In this document: positions 29,820 through 39,400 of the stretch, piece by piece
How positions within the stretch are numbered: the stretch's first letter is position 1
How the letters are laid out: every line of letters starts with the position of its first letter
Origin: Candidatus Poseidoniales archaeon
GTDB lineage: Archaea; Thermoplasmatota; Poseidoniia; Poseidoniales; Poseidoniaceae
Assembly: GCA_003602415.1 (NCBI GenBank)
Contig: QQSK01000007.1
Coordinates: 56,601-116,086 of the forward strand
DNA: 59,486 bases
Reading direction: 5' to 3'
Notes under the pieces: model-generated
What the model was told of the DNA's origin: nothing
The model's input: only the letters and a program-made list of their open reading frames with translations
Databases searched by the model: none
Program-made: the position numbers and the translations under genes

Positions 29820-31489
29820 ATGATTATCCATTCATCGCTCAATACTCCATGAGCCCACCCATACATTTCGAGTCCTAAGTTGGCCGAATCTGCAATGAAA
29901 TAGGCAGTGTCCTTTCCAACCCATAATTCTCCATGAACTCCGGCCTCTAGATTTCCTGAAGAATGGTCCCAAAGTAATTCGAGTCCTCCATCAGAAACTT
30001 TGACCAATTGTCCACCCTCTTGAGGATGGTTTACAATCATGACCAAATCATTGCCAATAACCGTCATTTGTGAAGGGTTAGACGAATCAATACCTGGTGC
30101 ATAATCTGAGTGTAGCCATGCATTTTCTCCATCGCTAACACATAACTCATATCCTGCTCCAGAAATTCCGCAACTAAACCATAATTTTTCCTCATGAACA
30201 ACAGAATTAGAATAAGTTCCAGGGTTTTGAATTGATGAATTGACAATAGATAGTGTGAGTGATGAAGTGTTGAATGAAACCAAATCGATTGAATCAAACA
30301 ATATGTTGTCGCCTAGCAATGTCATCTCTATGTTGGCTGCAGCAGAATTTCCAATGCTATCTGTCAACCTTTCAAGGCTATTGCCCATGCTACGATGAAG
30401 TTCAGGGCCGTTACCATCTGTAGTGGCTATGAACCAATAGTAATCTTGATGGAACAATGCATTGGAGTGAATTTCGCCAGAGAAAGCATCACCTCCTACT
30501 GATATAGAGTTGGCCGTGTTGAAGATCAACTCATCATTTGCAGTAGTCAAATTGGAAAAAGAACCTGAGATAATGGTTTCAGAATCGCCTTTAATCAAAA
30601 TGGCATTCTCAGTTAAGATGACCAACTCCTCATTTGCAATTTCGAAAGAATCTCCAGCATCAATTTCACTTGTTAGATTACTTTCTTTCCACATTGTTGT
30701 CTTGTTGACAGACCAAAGTTGGGTGCCGGTTCCATCGTTTGCATCAAACCAAATCCTATCTTGATAATCAATGAATCCTAGATGCTTTCCTGGTAAGAAA
30801 TCGGTATTAGAAGAAACTAGTACAGCCTCATGGTTTTGTATTTTGTATAGCAAACAATTGCCATCCTTTGCGGCTGCAAAAACGAATAGGTAGTCAGTAG
30901 CTAGGCCTCCGTTACAGGCTGTAGAAAATGAATCTCCAGTATTTTCGTTTATATCTGTAAGTATACCACTGGTCAATTCAGAGAAACAAATTTTGATACT
31001 TGACTCAACCAATTGACTGGTTGAGTTATTCCCCATTTCGAGAATTACTGCATTAGGGCAGGCACCATATTCACCAGTAATGGAATTGATGAATGCGGAT
31101 TGGCCAATTATTCCATCACTGCCATTTATCCCATCGATTCCATCACTACCATTGTATCCCCAATAGCCTCTATTCCCCATCGGTCCTGATTCTCCTTGAG
31201 TTCCATGGCAGATATTCCTGATTTGTGAGATCTCATCGTTTTCGAGAATATCATTTTGATTATCATCAACTCCAATCTGTATGCTGAATCCTCCTTTTTC
31301 ACATCCATGGGTGCCGTATAGCTCGCCTATTGTGGTTAGAGATGATTCACCATCTGTACCCGATTTCAAATCTTTGATCGAGCCGGTTTGGTATATTGCT
31401 ACGCTACTTAAAATTAAAGAAATTACAATAGTTGAAATTGAAATTATTTTCTTTATTCTCTGCTTTTTTGAAGGTTTTTGTTCCGTCAT
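29813..31489 (-). CDS. Signal-anchored surface protein with collagen-like segment
   Basis: A 558-residue protein. A basic N-terminus precedes a membrane helix (about 13-33) that anchors it with the bulk outside. Residues 57-95 form a Cys-containing calcium-loop-like module (GCEKGGFSIQIGVDDNQNDI, then LENDEISQIRNICHG). It is followed directly by 11-12 Gly-X-Y triplets (GTQGESGPMGNRG, GSDGIDGINGSDG). The remaining roughly 400 residues read as repeated beta-strands with a propeller rhythm (for example GDNILFDSIDLVSF, then ENAWLHSDYAPG), resembling hyalin/ELWxxDG-type repeats. No enzyme motif is visible. It may be a surface-structure or attachment protein. Confidence 0.7.
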   Translation of the reverse strand: MTEQKPSKKQRIKKIISISTIVISLILSSVAIYQTGSIKDLKSGTDGESSLTTIGELYGTHGCEKGGFSIQIGVDDNQNDILENDEISQIRNICHGTQGESGPMGNRGYWGYNGSDGIDGINGSDGIIGQSAFINSITGEYGACPNAVILEMGNNSTSQLVESSIKICFSELTSGILTDINENTGDSFSTACNGGLATDYLFVFAAAKDGNCLLYKIQNHEAVLVSSNTDFLPGKHLGFIDYQDRIWFDANDGTGTQLWSVNKTTMWKESNLTSEIDAGDSFEIANEELVILTENAILIKGDSETIISGSFSNLTTANDELIFNTANSISVGGDAFSGEIHSNALFHQDYYWFIATTDGNGPELHRSMGNSLERLTDSIGNSAAANIEMTLLGDNILFDSIDLVSFNTSSLTLSIVNSSIQNPGTYSNSVVHEEKLWFSCGISGAGYELCVSDGENAWLHSDYAPGIDSSNPSQMTVIGNDLVMIVNHPQEGGQLVKVSDGGLELLWDHSSGNLEAGVHGELWVGKDTAYFIADSANLGLEMYGWAHGVLSDEWIIIH

Positions 31490-31566
31490 GCCTGAAGCAG
31501 AATTATCTGTGATTAGAGGATATTCCCTACAAAGTGTTCATGGGTGTGTTTCTCTACCCCCTAAAC

Positions 31567-33300
31567 ATGGAGTTACCTGAGAGACTAGCAAATATGCTCT
31601 CGGGCGAAGAAGGCTTGACTCGACAAAAGGCAGCTCGACTGGTTGTAGATCTTGCAATTACCGCAGGTGCGGATGGCTTCATCGAAGTAGACCATAGTCA
31701 CGTTTCTGGAGTTTCTGTAATTACAGGAGGACATGGTTTGAGACGCTTTCTTGCAGACCTAGCAGGAGAAGGTTCGGTGGCAATTCCTACCACTCTCAAT
31801 TCTGCGGGATGCGACAAGAGAAAGATGGAAGAAATGGATATTGATTATCCTGATTTCTTAGAACAGCAATTTGAAATCATATCTGCATACGAAAATCTCG
31901 GAATCGAAGCAACCCTTTCATGCACCCCCTATGACCGAGGTGTTGAGAACGAATCTGGATATGCTTCATGGGCTGAATCTAATGCTGTAGCGTTCTCAAA
32001 CTCTTGGACCGATTTGGTTACTAATCGTGAATCGGGACTTTCTGCTTTGGCAACTGCATTAACTGGATATGCTCCTCGCTGGGGATTGCATCTGGAACAG
32101 AATCGGATTCCAAATATCGTAGTAGATGTGGAATGTGAATTATCCACTCTTGCTGATTGGTCGATTCTTGGTGATTGGATTGGAAAACAAGTTCGACCAG
32201 GTTGGAATGTCCCATATGGGCCGATGCCATTCATCAGAGGACTTCCTTCATACGTCAGTTTTGCTTCCAAAAAGGCACTTACAGCAGCGGCCGCAAATTA
32301 CGGGTGCCCAATGCTTTGGGCAGAAGGACATACTCCAACTCCTGATTTAACAGGAGACGAAGAATCGCTTGTTTTCACCGAGAAAGATTTAGCCTCTAGG
32401 TATGAAGATTTAGCTCCTAAAGGCCAAGTAGATCTAATTGTAATAGGTTGTCCTCAAGCCAGTTTAGAAGAAATTAGAATCACAGCAGCAGCAGTACGCT
32501 CTCGTAGTGAGATGGGTATGCTAATCCCGAACGAAAGACTGTGGGTTTTCACTTCCGGTCATAATTACGAGCTGGCTGAAGCAGATGGCTCGATTGGGAT
32601 TTTAGAAGAAGCAGGCGCAGTAATTTTGCGAGACACATGTCCAGAAGTTACTCCATACAACAGAAATCACTACAATCACCTGATGACTAACTCTCTCAAA
32701 GCAGAACACTATCTTACCAGTGGCTTGAACAAAATACCAACCTCTGTTGGAACGATTATTGATTGCGTCGCGCATGCGTTTGATCCTTCTCTAAGTGCGG
32801 GTGAAGTAGTACCTCTTCAACCAAAAGCACAACCTCAACATGCCTCCTCAAAAGTCCATCAATCAGGTGAATGTTCGATAGATGGTAGCGGACTTAACTC
32901 CCAAGATGATTGGGTAGTTGAAGGAAAAGCAATGGTGACTGATGTCCCTATCACCTATCTTGGATACGTGAATCGTGATTCTGGAGTCATTGAAGAGACT
33001 GGCCACCCATTGGATGGCAGAGGTATCGAAGATTCAATTTTGATTTATCCTAAAGGCTCGGGTTCGACAGTCGCTCCCTATGTGCTAATGGGATTAATTT
33101 ACACAGGAAAGGGTCCTAAAGCAATAGTGAACCGAGACGTATGCTCACTAACTTTGCCAGCATGCAGTCTTCTTAATCTACCATACAGTCATGGATTTGA
33201 GAACGACCCTTGTTTATCTGTCAATGATGGAGATTTGGTCAGAGTTAGCAAGGTAATGGACAAGGTGACTCTAGAAGTCCTAGAGAGAGCAGGTGAATGA
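31567..33300 (+). CDS. Aconitase X, fused large and small subunits (likely phosphomevalonate dehydratase)
   Basis: A 577-residue protein. The large-subunit part starts MELPERLANMLSGEEG and has NSAGCDKRK (Cys82), LSCTPYDRGVENESGYASWA (Cys119), NAVAFSNSWTDLVTNRESG and VIGCPQASLEEI. The last roughly 140 residues form the small-subunit swivel domain, with PLDGRGIEDSILIYPKGSGS and then TVAPYVLMGLI. Archaeal aconitase X dehydrates 5-phosphomevalonate to trans-anhydromevalonate 5-phosphate in the archaeal mevalonate pathway. Bacterial fused forms act on cis-3-hydroxyproline. Mevalonate kinase in the window favours the first role. The frame is open from 31534, but ATG 31567 matches the family N-terminus. 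The epimerase gene begins immediately after the stop. Confidence 0.88.
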   Translation: MELPERLANMLSGEEGLTRQKAARLVVDLAITAGADGFIEVDHSHVSGVSVITGGHGLRRFLADLAGEGSVAIPTTLNSAGCDKRKMEEMDIDYPDFLEQQFEIISAYENLGIEATLSCTPYDRGVENESGYASWAESNAVAFSNSWTDLVTNRESGLSALATALTGYAPRWGLHLEQNRIPNIVVDVECELSTLADWSILGDWIGKQVRPGWNVPYGPMPFIRGLPSYVSFASKKALTAAAANYGCPMLWAEGHTPTPDLTGDEESLVFTEKDLASRYEDLAPKGQVDLIVIGCPQASLEEIRITAAAVRSRSEMGMLIPNERLWVFTSGHNYELAEADGSIGILEEAGAVILRDTCPEVTPYNRNHYNHLMTNSLKAEHYLTSGLNKIPTSVGTIIDCVAHAFDPSLSAGEVVPLQPKAQPQHASSKVHQSGECSIDGSGLNSQDDWVVEGKAMVTDVPITYLGYVNRDSGVIEETGHPLDGRGIEDSILIYPKGSGSTVAPYVLMGLIYTGKGPKAIVNRDVCSLTLPACSLLNLPYSHGFENDPCLSVNDGDLVRVSKVMDKVTLEVLERAGE

Positions 33301-34200
33301 ATGAGGGTATTGGTGACCGGCGGTGCTGGTTTTCTCGGCTCACACTTAGTGGATGCTCTAGTTGCCAGAGGCGATGAAGTCGTTGTGTTAGATGATTTAT
33401 CGCGAGGCTCTAAATCTCAAGTTTCTCCTGATGCAACTTTTGTACATGGTGATGTCCGTTCTCTTGATGATTGGGAAATGGCATGTGAAAATTTCACTCC
33501 CGAAATTATTCATCATTTGGCCGCAGTTAACGGTACTAGACGTTTCCACAAGGAAGCGGATCTAGTCGTAGATGTAAATGTCAACGGTACGATTAACGCA
33601 ATTACTAGCGCCAAAAAAGTTGGCTGCAAGTTGATTTTTTATTCATCTCCTGAAGCGTTTGGAGAGCAGGAATCAATGCCTCTTACCAACGATTCTAACA
33701 GTCTGTTCCCACCCGCACATCTTCATCAAAGACACTCCTACGGTGCTTCCAAACACATTGGTGAATTACTTTGTCAATTCGAAGTAAGAAACGGTCTAGA
33801 TATCAGAATCGTAAGACCTTGCAATGTGTATGGTCCTAGGTTATGCGGTGATGAAAATGGCCAAGTTGTATCTATGATGCTTCAAGCGGACCCGATTATT
33901 GTTCACGGAGATGGGTCACAGACCAGATGTCTCACTTGGGTTGGAGATGTAATAGCGGGAGTATTGAAGGTTGCAGATACTGAATCACTATCCGGGCATG
34001 CATTCAATCTGGGCTCTACCAATGAGGTTACTATGCTTGAACTTGCTGAAACCATATCGAATTTGCGAGGAATAGATGTTGAGTTCGGTGAATCAAATCA
34101 TGGAGATAGTAAACGTCGTTTACCAGATGTTTCAATGAATGAAGTCATTGACTGGAAGGCTACTACTTCTCTACAGCAAGGATTGAATCAGCTTCTGTGA
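33301..34200 (+). CDS. NAD-dependent epimerase/dehydratase (UDP-sugar type)
   Basis: A 299-residue extended SDR. It has the Rossmann motif TGGAGFLGSH at the N-terminus, LDDLSRGSK after beta-2, HLAAVNGTRRF, and the catalytic SYGASKHIGE (YxxxK). RIVRPCNVYGPR and FNLGSTNEVTMLELA are the usual nucleotide-sugar-binding stretches. The family includes UDP-glucose 4-epimerase, dTDP-glucose 4,6-dehydratase and UDP-glucuronate decarboxylase; the exact reaction cannot be fixed. The ATG directly follows the aconitase X stop, so they are probably co-transcribed. The 3' end overlaps the convergent flavin-reductase-like gene by 13 bases. It probably supplies a sugar for surface glycans. Confidence 0.9.
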   Translation: MRVLVTGGAGFLGSHLVDALVARGDEVVVLDDLSRGSKSQVSPDATFVHGDVRSLDDWEMACENFTPEIIHHLAAVNGTRRFHKEADLVVDVNVNGTINAITSAKKVGCKLIFYSSPEAFGEQESMPLTNDSNSLFPPAHLHQRHSYGASKHIGELLCQFEVRNGLDIRIVRPCNVYGPRLCGDENGQVVSMMLQADPIIVHGDGSQTRCLTWVGDVIAGVLKVADTESLSGHAFNLGSTNEVTMLELAETISNLRGIDVEFGESNHGDSKRRLPDVSMNEVIDWKATTSLQQGLNQLL

Positions 34201-34961
34201 TGAGTTGCGATATATCCCCAATCAACTGGGCTGGGAGTAAGCCTATCCATGCCATGTTGACACAAGAGCGACAGGCCTTCTTCGGGAGGTAGGTAAGATG
34301 GAACGATCATACTCTCGACTCTGAGAACTAGCAATCTTGCAACGGCTCCTTCAGGAAGTGGATTGTCCTCTACCAATCTACATTTCATTACGACCGCCGC
34401 TAGAGGGTGGATTGGTCCATCGCTTTCCAGTAGATTCCATTCACTTTCCTCAGTTGCTTTACCGGTTAGGTCGGCATCTTTTGCTGCATCCATTGTTGCT
34501 GCTAAAAACTGTAATTCACATTCGCCGTTCTCTTTCAAGTTAAGATATGTGTCACGTTTTTTGCCTTCTCTGTTCTGGGATAAGGACATGATTACCAAAG
34601 GGGGGGAGTTTGAAACTACGGAGAAACTTGTTACAGGTGCAACATTTTCTTTCCCTTCACTTCTTGTTGTCACCAGGGCCAAAGGTCTAGGTGAAACTGA
34701 GGCTGCAAGCCATTGACTTCGAGTAACGTGATCCAGTTCCTCCATATCTATTTCCATTTCAGCTTTGGAAATATCCCTTGTTAGCCAATGGTCCAAATCT
34801 CCTTTCTCAATCTCTTCTAGTGAGTATTGAGTGTAATTGCGATAAGCTTTCCATTCAGCAATAATGTCTGAATCATCGCCTCTGTCAATCTTTCTGCTAA
34901 TCGACGCATCGGCATATTCGATACATCTTCGAAGGAAATCTGTGATTACAGTTTTACTCAT
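34188..34961 (-). CDS. Flavin-reductase-like FMN-binding protein
   Basis: A 257-residue soluble protein. Residues 1-75 are helical and acidic. The rest is a flavin-reductase-like split-barrel domain: SPRPLALVTTRSEGKENVAP, then TSFSVVSNSPPLVIMSLSQ, RDTYLNLKENGECELQF and HPLAAVVMKCRLVEDN. Members of this DIM6/NTAB group bind FMN or NAD(P)H and reduce flavin or act as oxygenase partners. The ATG at 34961 is chosen because AGAGGGA lies 5-6 bases before it; the frame is open to 34988. It overlaps the hexapeptide acyltransferase and is the third gene of a peroxiredoxin operon, which fits a redox role. Confidence 0.85.
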   Translation of the reverse strand: MSKTVITDFLRRCIEYADASISRKIDRGDDSDIIAEWKAYRNYTQYSLEEIEKGDLDHWLTRDISKAEMEIDMEELDHVTRSQWLAASVSPRPLALVTTRSEGKENVAPVTSFSVVSNSPPLVIMSLSQNREGKKRDTYLNLKENGECELQFLAATMDAAKDADLTGKATEESEWNLLESDGPIHPLAAVVMKCRLVEDNPLPEGAVARLLVLRVESMIVPSYLPPEEGLSLLCQHGMDRLTPSPVDWGYIATHHRS

Positions 34962-35421
34962 TTCTTTCCCTCTTTGATTCGTATTCATCCCTGTGCATCA
35001 GGAATTGGGCAGGGTTTCCTGCCCAAACCTGATTATTTGGAATGTCGGTTGTTACCACAGTGCCCGCACCAATGATACAACCTTCGTGTAAAGTTACACC
35101 TGCAACAATTGTAGAGTTGGCGCCTATTACAACTCCATCTTCTACCACAACTGGAGACCAAACTCCTCCTGAGGGTGGATATCTATCATTTGTCAGAGTA
35201 GCATTTGGTCCAATGAAGACATTATCTCCAATCATACAACCATCTGCGATGTATACCGAACCTTGGATTCGACAATCATTTCCTATCTTGACCTTCTTTC
35301 CAATGTGAGATAAAGCGCCGATATTGGTTCCTGAGCCAATCATCTCACTACCAATCATACATGGAGTCCAAGCAGTGGCTCCGTTTGCTAGTTCTACCAT
35401 CTTGCTGACGATATCACTCAT
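34954..35421 (-). CDS. Hexapeptide-repeat acyltransferase
   Basis: A 155-residue left-handed beta-helix protein. It has repeated [LIV]-G-x4 hexads (IGSGTNIGALSHIGKKVKIG, then DCRIQGSVYIADGCMIGDNV) and the typical VVIGANSTIVAGVTLHEGCI stretch followed by IGAGTVVTTDIP and the WAGNPAQF end seen in WbbJ/WlbB-like sugar O- or N-acetyltransferases. Such enzymes use acetyl-CoA on a nucleotide sugar or glycan and work as trimers. The segment with YPPSGGVWSPVVVEDG is the usual loop insert. The start overlaps the peroxiredoxin stop by 8 bases. The mixture of redox and glycan genes in this operon is unexplained. Confidence 0.88.
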   Translation of the reverse strand: MSDIVSKMVELANGATAWTPCMIGSEMIGSGTNIGALSHIGKKVKIGNDCRIQGSVYIADGCMIGDNVFIGPNATLTNDRYPPSGGVWSPVVVEDGVVIGANSTIVAGVTLHEGCIIGAGTVVTTDIPNNQVWAGNPAQFLMHRDEYESKRERNE

Positions 35422-35899
35422 CGATTCCCAACTCTCGCATCAGCATGGAAACATGGCCCTTTGCCTTGACGTTATAGCGTGCAAAAATCAGAGTACCATC
35501 TTCGCCGATGACAAATGTTGAACGAGCACATCCCATGTATTCTCTACCGTAATTCATCTTAGTTCTCCAAGTTCCGAATGCCTCATGGATCGCTCCATCC
35601 TCATCCATCAATAATGGGAATGAAATCTCTTGCTTATCGATGAAGTTCTCGTGGCTCTTTACCGAATCCTTTGAGACGCCGAATACTTGGAAACCATGGC
35701 TTGACAATCGTGCCATACTTTCTGTAAAGTCACATGCTTGAACTGTGCAACCTGGTGTTGAATCCTTGGGATAGAAATAGAGAATCACTTTCTGTCCTGA
35801 ATCTAAGATATCTGTTAGTTTATGTTGATTTCCTTTTGAATCTAGGGTGTCAAATGTTGGCGATTTGTCTCCATTTTCTAGTGTCACTGGTTCTGACAT
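35414..35899 (-). CDS. bcp: Thiol peroxidase, peroxiredoxin Q/BCP type
   Basis: A 161-residue peroxiredoxin. Catalytic motif: ILYFYPKDSTPGCTVQACDF, with the peroxidatic Cys in TPGCT and the resolving Cys five residues later, the BCP/PrxQ spacing. It also has VFGVSKDSVKSHENF and a conserved Arg in ARSTFVIGEDG. It reduces hydrogen peroxide and organic peroxides in the cytoplasm, recycled by thioredoxin or glutaredoxin (a glutaredoxin gene lies at 58.9 kb). The ATG at 35899 (MSEPVTLENGD) is preferred over the open extension to 35923. It heads the operon with the acyltransferase and flavin-reductase-like protein. Confidence 0.93.
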   Translation of the reverse strand: MSEPVTLENGDKSPTFDTLDSKGNQHKLTDILDSGQKVILYFYPKDSTPGCTVQACDFTESMARLSSHGFQVFGVSKDSVKSHENFIDKQEISFPLLMDEDGAIHEAFGTWRTKMNYGREYMGCARSTFVIGEDGTLIFARYNVKAKGHVSMLMRELGIDE

Positions 35900-35943
35900 G
35901 GCTGTGCCAGATAGTGATAGCAAATCAAGGCTTTCATCCTGTG

Positions 35944-35960
35944 TTATTTTATGAAAATAA
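35944..35960. promoter_or_regulatory. A/T inverted repeat in the divergent promoter region
   Basis: TTATTTT-ATG-AAAATAA is an exact 7-3-7 palindrome, 45 bp upstream of the peroxiredoxin start and 107 bp upstream of the helical-protein gene of the archaellum run. Its A/T content means it may serve as a promoter element for either side. A regulator site is possible. Confidence 0.3.
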
Positions 35961-36017
35961 ATACTAGTTCATTCTTTATGCAAAATGAATAGTTTTGACT
36001 GCATAGTGCATGAAAAT

Positions 36018-36046
36018 GGGTTATGCCTTCGATTGTATTATAACCC
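36018..36046 (+). promoter_or_regulatory. TATA element inside an inverted repeat, upstream of the archaellum run
   Basis: GGGTTAT (36018-36024) and ATAACCC (36040-36046) form an exact 7-bp inverted repeat. The right arm overlaps a TATA-like box (GTATTATAA, about 36035-36043) centred about 28 bp before ATG 36067, the expected distance for a leaderless transcript. A regulator bound to the repeat would compete with TBP, so this looks like a repressor-type operator for the gene run starting at 36067. Confidence 0.4.
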
Positions 36047-36066
36047 GCCCGGTTCTAACAATAGTC

Positions 36067-36492
36067 ATGGCAGCCAGCCGTATGTCTCGAAGATGCCGTA
36101 AGTTCATGCGGCAAATTCACAAGGCTACGACCAAATATGGCTTGCAGGAAATCGCTTCTAACATCCAAGGTGAATTGGATAGGCGCAATCTATCCTACGA
36201 AGAAGCATTGAATCTTGGTAACATCTTGCAGGATAGAGCGGATATACTTCCTGGCGATGAGATTGTATATGCAGTATCTGATAGAGATTCATACCGCCGA
36301 ACTCTTGAGTTGTATCTCAAAGACGGAGTTCTTACACAAGCAGAACAATTGCTTCTTTGGGAAGAAAGAAGGAGATTGGGAATCGGAGATCAAATTCACA
36401 ATCAATTGATGGAGCAATTGTTAGCTGCTTGGACAAGGCAGGGTAAATCGGTTCAAATTCATGCATTCAAGGGAGGGATGGCTGATGTCTAA
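36067..36492 (+). CDS. Small helical protein, first gene of the archaellum run
   Basis: Not recognised. It has 141 residues, almost all predicted helix, rich in Arg, Glu and Gln (for example YGLQEIASNIQGELDRRN and AEQLLLWEERRRLGIG), with no signal peptide or membrane segment, so it is probably cytoplasmic. The ATG at 36067 is chosen because a TATA-like box lies 28 bp upstream; ATG 36082 also fits. Its last bases overlap the start of the giant beta-sandwich protein, whose ribosome site (GGGAGG) lies inside this gene, so the two are translationally coupled. A regulatory or assembly role is only a guess from position. Confidence 0.6.
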   Translation: MAASRMSRRCRKFMRQIHKATTKYGLQEIASNIQGELDRRNLSYEEALNLGNILQDRADILPGDEIVYAVSDRDSYRRTLELYLKDGVLTQAEQLLLWEERRRLGIGDQIHNQLMEQLLAAWTRQGKSVQIHAFKGGMADV

Positions 36493-39400
36493 TCGTAAAG
36501 TTGCATTCTCTGTACTTTTGCTGTTGGTGATGCAAGTCACATTGCCAATCATTCCGGCTGATGCTACTAGCGGTCGCACCACTCCTGACTTCACCGTTTC
36601 CGTAATGACATTATCTTCAGGGGGCTCGGTTGAAAATTCGGGTGAATACAAACTGGCACCTGGTGACCACATCGTGAGAATCGTTGTTGGAAACAATGGC
36701 CAGGTTGCAGGCACAGCCACTCTTAACCTAGTTCATCAGGCCTCACCTTCTTCAGCCGAAGTCGTAGTAACTTCAATCGGTTTAGGCAGTATATCTGCTG
36801 CTTCATCATCAAATCCTATTTTGATTAATTGGACTGCACAATCTGGCGACGACCAAACTTTGTTTGCTCGTGTCGTATCAAGCGCTGATACTAATACGAA
36901 TAATGACGAGAAGTCCCTGTTCTTTGATGTAACAATGTTCCATCTTGGGACCGTTCTAGGTGACAACATACCTGGGCCAACAGGAGGTTTCTCTGATGTC
37001 AGACTAAATCATTCGATTCACTCCTTTGATGCGACTGTAAGAAATGATGGAGTAATGGATGTCTCTGCAGTATTCGAATTAAATTTCACAGACACAAATA
37101 ACCCTTCAAATCAAGTTTCATATTGGTCTAATACTTTGATATTAGAACCTGGAAGTCTGTTGTATCCTGCTGCAGGTGGAACACTCACTGCATCTTTCGA
37201 TGCAACATCGATGCTAGGCTCATGGACAATGGCTTCCAAAGTAATCTTCAATGGTACGATGTGGAGTAATACTGTTGTCACTTCTGTTGAAACGTTCACC
37301 TTCTCCGACTACATAATCGATGTATCTGCGCCCGGAGATCGGGCTATTGAACCAGGCGCAACAACCACATTAACTTGGATAGTGTCCAATATCGGAAGTT
37401 CTGATGATTTGACAATTGAACTAGGTTCAGATTTAGGTTGGCACGATAATTCACAAAATGGAAATATCTTGAGTATTGATGCAGGAGAATCAACTTCAGT
37501 AGCAGTTCCAGTTTCGGTACCTACAAATGCTGTTAAGCCGACTTTGGAGAACATCTATCTAAATCTAAGCAGTTCAAATCCTGATGCTCCTTACACTGCT
37601 AGAAGTGTATCACATGTTTTGGTTGGAGACCAATATCAGGCGACTGTAATTGCGCCTACTGGTCCGATTACAGTCACTCCTGCTCAAACAACTTCTCTTC
37701 AATTCACAATCGAGAATACAGGTAACGTCCCAGCAGCTTACAATTTAGATTCTGGGCTTTCAGCAGCTGTTGAAAATTGGGACATTGAATTGACATCTAC
37801 TACAACAGATGTAATTCCAGTGGGTGCGAACGTCACCGTTTTCGTCCAAGTCACACCAGCTCCAATCTCTTCTCCTCTAGATTCTGGAGAAAGAAATGCG
37901 GCAGGAGATAGTTTGTATGCTTGGGTTTCAGCAACACCAATTCAAGGCGGCATCCCTGCTCTAAACTCAACTCAGTTGGTAATTAGAGCGGTTATTGCTG
38001 TTGACCCTAGCCCTGAAACAGATCAAATAATCCTCACTCCTGAACAAGTACTAGAAGCAAATGGCTCAGGAGGAATTGACGAAATTCTATCTCTATCTGT
38101 CCAAGTAAGGCACAACTTAGGTGGCGCAGTTACTGGGGGGGTTGATGCTAATATCACTGCGGACTCACCTATATTCAGTGCTTCTAATACAGGCGGAAAT
38201 AACGAAGCTGTAAGATGGAACACAATCGTAACTCCGGATTCAGTTTCCGGATTAGAGGTTGGTGAAATCTTCCAATCTTGGTTGGCTATCGATGGCCCTG
38301 GCGATGAAATGCCTCTGGCAGGAGAATTGGTCATAGGGGTTACAGCAACTCCTATACTGACAGCAGGCCAACAGTCGAACGGTGTTCTCGCTAGCAGCGT
38401 AACAAGAAACATTAGCGTAATAATCCCTAGTGTTATCGATGGAGAAATCATCACCGAAGGTCCATTGGATGCAGATGTTGGAAATCTCACAAATATTTCA
38501 ATCAAGTTTGCAAATACAGGAAACGACCTTTCCTCTTACAGGCTAGTCATTCAAGATGACTTACCAGATCTTTGGTCTGCAAGTCTAGAAACCTCCGATG
38601 CTAACAATCCCTCCATAGTTGCAAATCTATCTCCTTCAATGGCAGACCACCCAGTGACTGGAAACGAGCACATATCCAATGTTACTCTCAAGGTCACAAC
38701 CGACCCTCAGGCTCCTGCAGATACACTTCAACCGTTAACCATTAGAGTCGAAGATAGAGATACTGGTGAAATCTTATCTCTGAATACACTTCTAATTCGC
38801 GTAGAGGAGTCTATCAATTTCGAATTACATCCAACAAACCATTCGATTGATTTGTCTCCATACGAAACTCCACTAACTCGAGTCTACATCAATAATACCG
38901 GTAACGTGGCAACCACTTTCACAATATGGTTAGATGATAGTTTGGAGAATGATGTTGATTTCTCATTAGAATCGGCCACGGAGATTATTGTCGCCCCAGG
39001 TTATACTGAATCTGTAAAGATCAGACTTAGCCCTGATTTGGAGGCTAGTGCAGATGAGGTCCATATGACCACGCTATGGGTTTCTGCCATTAATGGCATG
39101 AATCTGTCAGCCAACATTGTAGCAAATATTTCAGCAGACCACCACCTTACTATCGACGTTGATCAAATTATTTCTGTAACCCCTGGTGTTAACGAAACTA
39201 TCGATGTTTTATTCACCAATACTGGTAATCTCGAAGAGCAACTGAATGTAACTGCATTTGTTGAAGGCGGATGGTCAGCGAGCTGGGTTGAAAGTCAAAT
39301 GGTACTACCAATAAATGGAAGTCTTGAGAATGATTTGACAATAGTAGTTCCATCTCTTGGAGGAGATGATGTTCTTGCTGATGGCGACACCCATAATGTT

